From VFJQ01 sp044226525 (lineage in GTDB: Bacteria > Verrucomicrobiota > Verrucomicrobiia > Chthoniobacterales > Chthoniobacteraceae): 64,000 bases of DNA. Where the stretch lies: NCBI GenBank assembly GCA_044226525.1, contig JBGAGV010000017.1, positions 1 through 64,000 on the forward strand, written 5' to 3'. Shown one piece after another: positions 1 to 8,181 of this stretch; the first letter of the stretch is position 1; each line of letters begins with the position of its first letter. Both the position numbers and the translations under genes were made by a program. The notes under the pieces were generated by a model. The model searched no databases. It saw nothing but the letters and a program-made list of their open reading frames with translations, and was not told where the DNA came from.

Positions 1-84
1 GATCGTCGCCGCAGGTGCCTGATACTGAGTGCCGGTAACCGCGAGTGCGGCCACCCTTTCGTGAACAACGATTGTTTTATTCAT
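1..84 (-). CDS. N-terminal fragment of an unidentified protein, cut by window edge
   Basis: An ATG at position 84 on the minus strand opens a frame of 28 codons with no stop before the window edge. The peptide begins MNKTIVVHERVAALAV and I do not recognise it. A GGCGG just upstream could act as a weak ribosome binding site. The gene continues outside the window, so neither its length nor its function can be judged. It lies downstream, on the same strand, of a transposase remnant. Confidence 0.3.
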   Translation of the reverse strand, partial: MNKTIVVHERVAALAVTGTQYQAPAATI

Positions 85-302
85 ACCGCCGGTGGGTCTA
101 ACCGCCCACCCGCTCCCTTTCATGCCATCTAGGCGCTGCAGGCATGTGGTTAAGTCAAATAGTTAGTTATTAGTTGCTCATCGAGATTGGTCAGGTGGAG
201 GGGCTGTTCCCCCAAGAGGAGGGGTTTGGGGAATGCCTGCGGCATGGCGGAAAAAATTGGGCAGGCTGGGCGCTTCGCGCGCTGTGGTTCCCCAACGAAC
301 GA

Positions 303-509
303 TCAAGGGCAGGTGCGCAGCACCGCTAACTTCCGCTCCTGGAACGCGATCTTACTGGCGTAGTCGAGTTCATGGAGGACGGGGACGCCGAGTTCGGTGG
401 CGAGCTTGGCCAGCTTGGTCAGCAGGGTGGTGTTTTCCCCGAGCGTCTTGCACCAGTGCCCTTTAAGGATGTGCCACACGGTCATAACCAACTTGCGTGC
501 GACGGCATG
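303..509 (-). pseudogene. Transposase C-terminal remnant (IS110-like)
   Basis: The open minus-strand frame from the stop at 510-512 down to 303 reads HAVARKLVMTVWHILKGHW followed by about 45 more residues. The 'ARKL...WHIL' pattern resembles the C-terminal end of IS110/IS116/IS902-type transposases, where a short helix of this kind precedes the C-terminus. The catalytic parts are absent and a stop codon sits directly upstream, so this is at most a decayed fragment. The family call is inference from a short motif; it could be an unrelated small protein starting at the TTG at 491. No terminal inverted repeats were found around it. Confidence 0.35.
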
Positions 510-655
510 TCAGTTTCGAGGCATCAGCAGTAAAATTCCAACCGTCAGCCACGGAGGGAAGCCGCGGTCACCGGAGCACTGCGCGGATCGAGGCATCTTC
601 GGGATGGAGATGAGACCTTCAGCAGCGTGTGAGATCCTGCGCTGCTTTCCGGTCG

Positions 656-2386
656 CTAAAACTTCACCGATCCCGTCAGCGAGACCTGATGCGCCTTGGC
701 GTTGTTTTGCAGAATGCGGCCCTCGTAATCGAGGATGATCTCGAAACGATCGCGCCACGTGAGACCGATGGCGAAACCGATTTCGAAGACGTCCGAGCCG
801 GGGGCCTGCGTTTCGGCCGAGGCTTCAAAGCGGCCGACGGGGAGCAGCGCGCCGTTGTTCTGCATCTGGTAAGGCGAGCGGACGAGGCCCACGCCAACGA
901 ACTCGTTGTTGTCGCGGTATTCGTGCGCCCAGCCGAGGCGGAGCTGCGGGGTGAGCTTGATCGAATCGAACGCAAAGGTGCGCGAGATCTGCCAGCCGAT
1001 GCGGGAGATAAGCGAATCGAAGCTCTGACCGGGCACATGCAGGCGAGCGTTGCCGAGCGTCGTGCTCGCGCCGGCTTCGGTGTATTCCTCGAGCTGGCCG
1101 ATCATCCAATCGATCGTGGCATACGGACCGGTGACGAAACCGGCGACTTCCATATTGTAACCGAGGTTGAGCTGGAGCGTGTGCGTCTGGCTGTTCGGCT
1201 CGGCGTGCGCGGTGTTGCCGAAGAGCGTGTGCCGCTGGAGATCGTGCTCGAAGCTGGAGAAACCGTAGAGCGCGTCCACGTAGAGGCCACCGTCGCGATA
1301 GGACGCATAGGCGGCGAGCGATTCGCCTTCGATATCCGCATCGCCGATGCCGAGCGCGAGGGCGTTTTTGCTTTCGATGTAAGTGAACGCGCCGCCGAGG
1401 GTGAGGTGCTCGTTGACACGATACTCCGCGCCCGCGGTCTCGGACCACGTGTCGGTCTGGAAACCCGCAGCGGGCAGGAAGGTCTCGGCGTCACTGGAGC
1501 CGTAACCCGCCGTGGCAAAGATTTCCCAGCCGGGCTTGGTGTCGGGAGTGGATTCGCTCCGCAGGCGGAAGAGACGCTCGTTCACGTCGCGCGTCACATT
1601 GCGCACCATCGTGAAGACCGCTTCGCGCTGGGCCATGGCCATGGGCAGGCCGCTGAAGATCGTGGAGGCGATGGCCTCCTGATCGGTGACGAGCAGATCG
1701 GCAGGGTTGGCGAGGACTTCGATGAAGAGCGGTGACTGGCTTTCGACCGTCCACGAGGCACCGCGGTTTTCCGAGTGCGCCCAGTTCGGCGTGTAGCCGG
1801 CACCATCGCCCTTTTCCACGTCGGTGTAGCCGGAGGCAAACTGGCCGTTCAACGCGCGCGTCACAATCCAGTAAGGAGTATCCGCATCGAGGCCGAGACC
1901 ATTCGGACGACTGCCACTGAGGCGCACCTGCGCGGCGCGGCCGAAGAGCCGGGTGGCATCGATCCCACGCAAGCCCATGCTGCGCGCGAGATCTTCGGCG
2001 CGGGCCGAGAGCGCAAACCCCTGGCTGCTGGTGTTGGGATTGCGGAACGTCACCGTGGTCGGATTCGTCCCGATGCCACCCGTCTGGGTGAGCGTCATGA
2101 TGAGTTCGCCCGGCTGCCCGGCCACATCGCTGAAAAGGGAGACCTGCACCGTGCCCTTCACATTCTGCTGGAGGCGCAGCGAAACCGAATCGATGAGATA
2201 CGAATCGCCATCGGTCTTGAATTGCGAGGCGAGCCAGCGGGTCGATGAGATGAGCTCGATGCCGTCCGTCGGCAGGGAAAGATTGCTCGTGAGTGCAGCC
2301 GCGCGTGCGTCCGAGACGACGCTGCTAACCGTCAGGCCAGCCAGCGCCAGCGCAGCAAAAGATGAACGCGCGGAACGTGATTTCAT
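656..2386 (-). CDS. Autotransporter beta-domain outer-membrane protein with choice-of-anchor passenger
   Basis: The protein has 576 residues and starts at the ATG at 2386, which is followed by a clear signal peptide with basic N-terminus, hydrophobic core and 'DARA-A' cleavage near residue 30. The longer open frame upstream reads through low-quality sequence. Residues of about 35-230 resemble the 'choice-of-anchor R' type secreted domain (SLPTDGIELISSTRWLASQF). From about residue 290 the sequence alternates in the way of an autotransporter beta-barrel, with aromatic-rich strands, and it ends in phenylalanine (SLTGSVKF), the outer-membrane insertion signal. It is probably secreted by Sec and anchored in the outer membrane, displaying the N-terminal domain. 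It has no operon partner: about 200 bp separate it from the next gene. The substrate or ligand is unknown. Confidence 0.8.
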   Translation of the reverse strand: MKSRSARSSFAALALAGLTVSSVVSDARAAALTSNLSLPTDGIELISSTRWLASQFKTDGDSYLIDSVSLRLQQNVKGTVQVSLFSDVAGQPGELIMTLTQTGGIGTNPTTVTFRNPNTSSQGFALSARAEDLARSMGLRGIDATRLFGRAAQVRLSGSRPNGLGLDADTPYWIVTRALNGQFASGYTDVEKGDGAGYTPNWAHSENRGASWTVESQSPLFIEVLANPADLLVTDQEAIASTIFSGLPMAMAQREAVFTMVRNVTRDVNERLFRLRSESTPDTKPGWEIFATAGYGSSDAETFLPAAGFQTDTWSETAGAEYRVNEHLTLGGAFTYIESKNALALGIGDADIEGESLAAYASYRDGGLYVDALYGFSSFEHDLQRHTLFGNTAHAEPNSQTHTLQLNLGYNMEVAGFVTGPYATIDWMIGQLEEYTEAGASTTLGNARLHVPGQSFDSLISRIGWQISRTFAFDSIKLTPQLRLGWAHEYRDNNEFVGVGLVRSPYQMQNNGALLPVGRFEASAETQAPGSDVFEIGFAIGLTWRDRFEIILDYEGRILQNNAKAHQVSLTGSVKF

Positions 2387-2465
2387 GGGCGCGGCGGTTA
2401 AGACATCAAGGGCCGGAAATGTCGAGCGGAAATCCGGGTAGTTCCCGGGGCGGAGGCGCTTGATT

Positions 2466-2504
2466 TCAACGCAGCGGCGCAGAGAGCGCAAGAGTCGCCG
2501 AGAG
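2466..2504. repeat. Decayed 'gcagaggcgcagag' filler element
   Basis: The gap between the autotransporter and the DUF1501 gene holds a degenerate run of 'gcagcggcgcagagagcgcaa', a style of low-complexity intergenic sequence seen in many environmental bacterial genomes. A second, more decayed relative lies near 22185-22215. No function can be read from it. Confidence 0.3.
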
Positions 2505-2586
2505 AAATAAACCCGCGGCGAATGACCTCTGTGATCGCGAAAGAAAACTCCCTCCGCGATGTTTGCCCCCAAGCCTCGACCGCGCC

Positions 2587-4071
2587 CTACGCGTAGAGCG
2601 CCGTGACCGGCTTCGCCTTCACCAGCTCGCGTGGCTGGTTGAGGTGATTGTAAACGATGGTGTCGGGCTCGATGCCGACGGAGTGGTAGATGTTCGCGAG
2701 GAGCTCGGTCGGGTGAACCGGGTCGCTCTTCGGGCTGGAGCCGGTGGCATCGCTCTCGCCATGGACATAGCCGCGTTTGGTGCCGGCGCCGGCCACGACA
2801 GCGGTGTAGCAGTAGGGCCAGTGATCGCGACCATCGGAGCTGTTCACGTTGCCGCTGGTGCTCACGCCCTTCTCGGGGCTGCGACCGAATTCACCCAGCG
2901 CCACGACGAGCGTTTCGTCGAGCAGGCCACGCGAATCGAGGTCCTCGATGAAAGCGGAGAACCCCTTGTCGAGCATCGGCGCAGCGAGGTCCTTGATGCG
3001 GGTGGTGAGGCCCTGGTGCATGTCCCACGAATGGTTGTCGCTGTTCGCGACCTTGGGCCACACGACTTCCACCACGCGGGTGCCGGCTTCCACGAGGCGG
3101 CGCGCCAGCAGGAGCGACTGGCCGAAGGTGTTCATGCCGTAACGCTCGCGCATCTTGTCGTCTTCGCGATCCATCTCGAAGGCTTCACGCGCCTTGCCGC
3201 TGACGATCAGGTTCAGCGCCTTGTCGTAATATTCGTCGAGATTGTATTGGGCCACGGCCTTGTCGATATCGGGCATGGCGGCCTCGATGGCATCGCGCAA
3301 GCGAGCGCGGCGCTCGAGACGCTGGGCAAAGACGTCGGGGCGCAGCTTGAGGTCATCGACCTTCACGCGGTTCATCTTCGACATGTCGAGGTCGTCCCCC
3401 TCGGGGAAGAGCGTGTAGGGATCGAACGCCTTGCCGAGGAAGCCGGCGCCGCCCCCCTTGCCGATGACGTTCGATTCCTGCAGCGGACGCGGGAGCTGCA
3501 CGAAAGGCAGCACCGGATCGGTCGGCGGCTTGAGGCGGATGATGTTCGAGCCGAAGTTCGGGAAATCCTTCGCATTCGGCGGCTCGAGCTGGCCACTGGG
3601 CGACACCTTGTCGGTGGTGTAGCCGGTCATGAGCTGGTAGATCGCCGCCGTGTGATTGAACAGGCCGTTCGGGGTGTAACCCATCGAACGGATCATGGTG
3701 AACTTGTCGTTGATCCCGGCCAGCTTCGGCAGGAGCTCGGTGAAATTGACGCCCGGGATCTTGGTCGGGATGCGCTTGAACGCGCTGGCCATCTTGTCCG
3801 GCAGATTTTCCTTCGGATCCCACAAGTCAAGGTGCGAGGGGCCGCCTTGGAGATAGACCATTACGACACTCTTCGCTTTCCCCCAGCCCGCCGGTCCTTT
3901 GGTGATCCCGGCGGCCGCCTGGGCAGCGCGAGCGCGACCTTGCAGTGAGAAGACCGAGCCGAGGGTCAGGCCCATGAGGGCGCTGCCGCCGACGCGGACG
4001 AGGTCGCGGCGCGTGAGGCCGAGATGGGAATCGCAAAGGTCGCGGCCAGGTTGTCCAGGAATGCGGATCAT
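2587..4071 (-). CDS. DUF1501 family exported protein (orphan copy)
   Basis: This 494-residue protein carries a Tat-like twin-arginine signal (TRRDLVRVGGS, residues 20-30) followed by a hydrophobic segment, so it is probably exported folded. Family hallmarks are visible: MVYLQGGPSHLDLWDPK near residue 95, ALGEFGRSP near residue 390, and GRDHWPYCYTAVVAGAG near residue 415. DUF1501 proteins belong to the alkaline phosphatase/sulfatase fold superfamily, and in Planctomycetes and Verrucomicrobia are usually paired with a cytochrome-type PSD1 (DUF1553) protein. Here no PSD1 gene is adjacent, unlike the second copy at 11808. The biochemical activity of the family is not firmly established. The length is normal and no lesions were seen. 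Confidence 0.85.
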   Translation of the reverse strand: MIRIPGQPGRDLCDSHLGLTRRDLVRVGGSALMGLTLGSVFSLQGRARAAQAAAGITKGPAGWGKAKSVVMVYLQGGPSHLDLWDPKENLPDKMASAFKRIPTKIPGVNFTELLPKLAGINDKFTMIRSMGYTPNGLFNHTAAIYQLMTGYTTDKVSPSGQLEPPNAKDFPNFGSNIIRLKPPTDPVLPFVQLPRPLQESNVIGKGGGAGFLGKAFDPYTLFPEGDDLDMSKMNRVKVDDLKLRPDVFAQRLERRARLRDAIEAAMPDIDKAVAQYNLDEYYDKALNLIVSGKAREAFEMDREDDKMRERYGMNTFGQSLLLARRLVEAGTRVVEVVWPKVANSDNHSWDMHQGLTTRIKDLAAPMLDKGFSAFIEDLDSRGLLDETLVVALGEFGRSPEKGVSTSGNVNSSDGRDHWPYCYTAVVAGAGTKRGYVHGESDATGSSPKSDPVHPTELLANIYHSVGIEPDTIVYNHLNQPRELVKAKPVTALYA

Positions 4072-4255
4072 AGGTTCGAGAGGTTAGGTCGGAATGGTGG
4101 GGGCAGAATCGGCCCCGTCAACGCCCGACAACCTGCCCATCCGCTGGGGCTTAGAGGAAGGGCGGGATTGTGCAAAACGCGGCGCACTCTTTCACCCATG
4201 AAGGGGAAGCGCTCATCACTTCAGAAACGCCGCCCCTTCTCTGCCGAGCCGCCAG

Positions 4256-6451
4256 TTACGAGGCCGACACGGCTCTCTTGCGCACCGCGCTTCGTTTGGC
4301 GCGCTTGGGCTTCTCAGCCTCCACGACCCGCCGCATGAGCACAAAGGAGCGTTCGCGCAGATGAAATTGTGTTCCGGCCTCGTGCTCGGGCTGGGGTTCG
4401 GGAAAGCCGCGCTCGTCGGTGGTGTCGATGACGACGGCCCAGCGATGCGTGACCGTGTTGGGCAGCGTGAACTCGACCGGCTCGTGCGACGCGTTGAAGA
4501 GCATCAGGAAGGTTTCATCCTTCACCGGCTCACCCTCCCAGTTTCGCACATCCATTGTCTCACCACAGAGCAGCACGCCGAGGGTTTTGACGAAATGCGT
4601 GCCCCACTCTTCGTCGCCCATCTCGCGGCCCGTGGGGTTGAGCCAGTTGATGTCTTTGATGCCGGCACCGCGCACTTCACGTCCTTGGAAAAACTTCGGG
4701 CGACGGAAAACGGGATGATCGCGCCGCAGACGAATGAGGCGAGAGACGAAATCGGTCTGCGCTTCCTCTTCCGGCGTGCGATCCCACTTGAACCAGGAGA
4801 TTTCGTTATCCTGACAATAGGCGTTGTTGTTGCCCTGTTGCGTGCGGCCGTATTCATCGCCGCCACAGAGCATCGGCACGCCCTGACTAAGGAAGAGCGT
4901 GCAGAGGAAATTCCGCTTTTGCCGGCGGCGCAAGGCGTTCACGCCCTCATCGTCGGTCGGCCCTTCAGCACCGCAATTCCACGAGCGATTGTGGCTATCA
5001 CCGTCGCGATTCTCTTCGCCGTTCGCCTCGTTGTGCTTGTCGTTGTAGCTCACGAGATCGTGCAGCGTGAAGCCGTCGTGCGCGGTGAGGAAATTCACGC
5101 TCGCATACGGGCGGCGCCCATCGTTTTCGTAAAGATCGCTCGACCCCGTAAGACGCGCGGCGAGTTCGCCGACCTGGGAATCGTCACCCTTCCAATACGC
5201 ACGCACGCAGTCACGGTATTTGCCGTTCCACTCGGTCCAGCCCACGGGAAAGTTGCCGACCTGATAGCCGCCATCCCCCACATCCCACGGCTCGGCGATG
5301 AGCTTCACTTTCTGCAATACCGGGTCCTGGTGAATGATGTCGAAGAACCCGCTCAGTTTGTCCACGGCGTGGAGTTCACGCGCCAGCGTGGCGGCGAGAT
5401 CGAAGCGGAAACCATCCACGTGGCACTCGGTGGCAAAGTAACGCAGTGAATCCATCACGAGTTGCAGCGAGCGCGGCTGGCGCATGTTCAGCGTGTTGCC
5501 CGTGCCGGTATAATCCATGTAATACCGCGGCTGATCCGCAACGAGGCGGTAATAACTGCCATTGTCGATGCCCTTGAAGGACAGCGTCGGCCCGAGGTGA
5601 TTGCCTTCCGCGGTGTGATTATAAACCACATCGAGAATGACCTCGATTCCCGCGGCGTGCAGGTTCTTCACCATCTGCTTGAACTCGGTGACCTGCTGCC
5701 CCTGCGCCCCGCTGGAGGAGTAACGTGACTCGGGCGCGAAATAGCCAATCGACGAATATCCCCAGTAATTCGTCAGCCCACGTCCGACGAGAAAGCTATC
5801 GTTCACAAAGTGATGCACCGGCAGTAACTCCACCGCCGTGATACCGAGCCGTTTGAAATACTCGACCGCTTGCGGCGAGCCGATCCCCGCATAAGTGCCG
5901 CGCAGATTTTCCGGCAGCACATTCCAGAGCTTCGAGAAGCCTTTGACGTGCACTTCGTAGACGACCGTCTCGGACATGGAGCGATTGATGCGGCGCTCGC
6001 CAGCCCAATCGAAGGAATCATCGACGACCACGCACTTTGGCATGCACGCCGCATTGTCCCGGTCGTCGAAATCAAAGTCTTCGTTGCCGCCCATCCGATA
6101 GCCGAACATCTCGTCCTTCCACTCGAAGCCGCCCGCAATCGCCTTTGCATAAGGATCAAGCAGCAACTTGTTCGGATTGAACCGCAGCCCCGCCGCCGGG
6201 TCGTAAGGCCCGTGCACCCGGTAACCGTAGAGTTGCCCGGGCTGTGCTTCCGGCACATAGCCGTGCCAGACAAAGTCGGTGCGTTCGAGCAAGCGCCGCC
6301 GTGCAATTTCCACGGACGGATCGGCCGGATCGAAGAAACAAAGTTCGACCTTTTCCGCACGCTCGCTGAACAGCGCGAAATTAGTCCCCTGTCCATCCCA
6401 CGTCGCACCAAGAGGATAGGAATGCCCCTGCCAGACTCGATATGAATTCAC
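4256..6451 (-). CDS. glgX: Glycogen debranching enzyme (isoamylase-type, GH13)
   Basis: GlgX hydrolyses alpha-1,6 branch linkages in limit dextrins produced during glycogen breakdown in the cytoplasm. The 731-residue protein has an N-terminal CBM48-like region (GHSYPLGATWDGQGTNFALF) and then the four GH13 signatures: ILDVVYNHTAEG near residue 275, DGFRFDLA near residue 345 (the Asp nucleophile), LIAEPWD near residue 385 (acid/base Glu) and FLTAHDGFTL near residue 470. The start is GTG at 6451, whose bases overlap the TGA stop of the upstream CBS gene (GTGA), which suggests translational coupling. The C-terminus is a basic, Lys/Arg/Ala-rich tail not typical of the family. No other glycogen gene is nearby. 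Confidence 0.95.
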   Translation of the reverse strand: MNSYRVWQGHSYPLGATWDGQGTNFALFSERAEKVELCFFDPADPSVEIARRRLLERTDFVWHGYVPEAQPGQLYGYRVHGPYDPAAGLRFNPNKLLLDPYAKAIAGGFEWKDEMFGYRMGGNEDFDFDDRDNAACMPKCVVVDDSFDWAGERRINRSMSETVVYEVHVKGFSKLWNVLPENLRGTYAGIGSPQAVEYFKRLGITAVELLPVHHFVNDSFLVGRGLTNYWGYSSIGYFAPESRYSSSGAQGQQVTEFKQMVKNLHAAGIEVILDVVYNHTAEGNHLGPTLSFKGIDNGSYYRLVADQPRYYMDYTGTGNTLNMRQPRSLQLVMDSLRYFATECHVDGFRFDLAATLARELHAVDKLSGFFDIIHQDPVLQKVKLIAEPWDVGDGGYQVGNFPVGWTEWNGKYRDCVRAYWKGDDSQVGELAARLTGSSDLYENDGRRPYASVNFLTAHDGFTLHDLVSYNDKHNEANGEENRDGDSHNRSWNCGAEGPTDDEGVNALRRRQKRNFLCTLFLSQGVPMLCGGDEYGRTQQGNNNAYCQDNEISWFKWDRTPEEEAQTDFVSRLIRLRRDHPVFRRPKFFQGREVRGAGIKDINWLNPTGREMGDEEWGTHFVKTLGVLLCGETMDVRNWEGEPVKDETFLMLFNASHEPVEFTLPNTVTHRWAVVIDTTDERGFPEPQPEHEAGTQFHLRERSFVLMRRVVEAEKPKRAKRSAVRKRAVSAS

Positions 6452-6900
6452 GGTTGTTCAGTAATGGCTTTTCCGCCGTCCACATTGGCCTTCTCGGCAA
6501 TTTCGTCGCGGCTGAAGATGCCCACGATGCGCATGTCGCGATCGACCACCGGTAAATAGTTCAGTCCATGCTCATCCATGACCTGATGCGCATGGGCACA
6601 ATCTTCGTCCTCATAGCAGAAGACGACATCGCGGTTCATAATTTCGTGCACGCGCCACGATTTCGGATCGTGCCCGAAAGCTGCGATCTTCCGGTCTGGA
6701 TGTTTTTCCTCCACCATGCCAACGAGTTTGCGGTCTTCGCTGACCGGCCACTTTTCGGTATCGAGTGCGCGCATTTTGTCGCCTGCGGTTTTCACAGTAT
6801 CGCCCGGCGTGAGCGCACCGGCTCGTTCTTCGGCTACGGCTTTAAGCGGCGGCGCCGAGGCCGGCTGCTCCTTGGGTGGATTCGATTTTTCGTCAGGCAT
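6448..6900 (-). CDS. CBS-pair domain protein
   Basis: The 150-residue protein starts at the ATG at 6900. It has a Pro/Lys-rich N-terminal 30 residues and then a CBS pair covering about residues 40-145, with the typical motifs VHEIMNRDVVFC and LPVVDRDMRIVGIFSRDE. CBS pairs bind adenosine nucleotides (AMP, ATP, NADH) and act as energy sensors. The stop codon overlaps the glgX start by 4 bp, so the two are probably co-translated. I infer a link between adenylate sensing and glycogen breakdown, or simply a shared stress or energy regulon; the sequence does not show contact between the two proteins. Confidence 0.85.
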   Translation of the reverse strand: MPDEKSNPPKEQPASAPPLKAVAEERAGALTPGDTVKTAGDKMRALDTEKWPVSEDRKLVGMVEEKHPDRKIAAFGHDPKSWRVHEIMNRDVVFCYEDEDCAHAHQVMDEHGLNYLPVVDRDMRIVGIFSRDEIAEKANVDGGKAITEQP

Positions 6901-6947
6901 GTTGGCGTTTTGCGACCTAATCGCGCCCGCGGTCCTGCCCGGACGTG

Positions 6948-8114
6948 TCAGCGTCCGTGCAACCAAGCCGCCGCCGCTCGCCCAGCCCGCGTGCCGGTGG
7001 CAAAACATCCCTGGATGAGATAGCCCCCCGTCGGCGCTTCCCAGTCGATCATCTCCCCCGCGACGAAAACACCCGGCAATTTTCGCAGCATGAGCGATGC
7101 GTCGATTTCGTCCCAGTGAACTCCGCCCGCGGAAGAAATCGCTTCCTCAATCGGGCGCGGCGCCGTGAGTTTGATCCGGCATCGCTTGACCAGCGCAGCG
7201 AGTTCCGCTGGCGAAGCCAACACCGGCGCAACTGTGCGCAAAATGGCCAGCGTCGCGTCGCTCAGCCGCCAGCGCCGCGCGGCTTCCAGCAAAGACACCC
7301 GCTGCGACGGCGCGAGCTTTGCCGCAAGGTCTGCCTCGCTCATCGCCGGCTTGAAATCGATGACTAGTTCGGGTTCGCGCAGGGCGCGCAACGCGGGGCC
7401 AAGCTGATAAATCGCACCACCCTCGAGCCCATAGTGCGTAATGAGCAACTCGCCGTATACTTCGCGTTCGCCTGCTCGCGCCGCGATGTTTTTCAACGGC
7501 TGGCCTTCCATGGAGGTTACCTCCGGCGGCCAGGCGACCTCCCAGCCACAGTTCGCCGGCACGAGCGGCGCAACCCCGACACCGAGCGGTTCGAGCGTCT
7601 TCAGCCAGCCGCCATCCGATCCCGTCTCGGGCCACGAAGCCCCGCCCGGCGCGAGGATCACCGCATCTGCCTCGACCTCACCCGATTCAAACTGCACCTG
7701 CCACCGTTTTCCCGCGCGCAACCCAGTCCAGCGATGGTGCATCGCAAACTGCACGCCCAGCCCGCGCAAACGCTGCACCCAGCGTCGCAGCAAAGGCGCC
7801 GCCTTCATCTCGCGCGGATACACCCGCCCGCTCGACGCCACGAATGTCTCCACTCCCAGTCCAGCCGCCCACGCGCGCAACGCCTCCGCATCGCACTCCG
7901 CCAGCAATTCGCGCCACGGCCCAGCGGAATAACGCGCCTCGAATCGCTCGCGCTCTTCCGCATTCGTCAGATTCAGCCCACCTTTGCCGGCAACGAGAAA
8001 CTTCCGCCCCACCGACGCCTTTGCCTCGAACACGGTCGTCTCCACGCCAAGCCCCGCGGCGATCTCCGCCGCGCGAAGCCCAGCCGGTCCGCCGCCGATG
8101 ATCGCGAGTTGCAT
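6948..8114 (-). CDS. HI0933-family FAD-dependent oxidoreductase (TIGR03862-like)
   Basis: This 388-residue flavoprotein starts at the ATG at 8114; a TTG four codons upstream is a possible alternative. The N-terminus has a dinucleotide-binding motif (LAIIGGGPAGLRAAE) and the family signature FLVAGKGGLNLTNAE at about residues 40-55. The C-terminus, GGYLIQGCFATGTRAG, is the second FAD contact. Relatives are called NAD(P)/FAD-dependent oxidoreductase or BaiN/RdsA-like; the substrate is usually unknown. It lies 47 bp upstream of the CBS-glgX pair on the same strand and may be co-transcribed with them. Confidence 0.85.
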   Translation of the reverse strand: MQLAIIGGGPAGLRAAEIAAGLGVETTVFEAKASVGRKFLVAGKGGLNLTNAEERERFEARYSAGPWRELLAECDAEALRAWAAGLGVETFVASSGRVYPREMKAAPLLRRWVQRLRGLGVQFAMHHRWTGLRAGKRWQVQFESGEVEADAVILAPGGASWPETGSDGGWLKTLEPLGVGVAPLVPANCGWEVAWPPEVTSMEGQPLKNIAARAGEREVYGELLITHYGLEGGAIYQLGPALRALREPELVIDFKPAMSEADLAAKLAPSQRVSLLEAARRWRLSDATLAILRTVAPVLASPAELAALVKRCRIKLTAPRPIEEAISSAGGVHWDEIDASLMLRKLPGVFVAGEMIDWEAPTGGYLIQGCFATGTRAGRAAAAWLHGR

Positions 8115-8181
8115 GGTGGAACCCAAGCAAACGCAACCCGATCCGGCAACCGGGTTCCCTTCGAGAGCCGCGGAAAAGCGA

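Noticed and set aside
629..3948. Long plus-strand frames opposite the autotransporter and DUF1501 genes
   Set aside because: They are high-GC antisense shadows; translations are Arg/Glu/Val-rich without family motifs, while the minus frames have clear domains.
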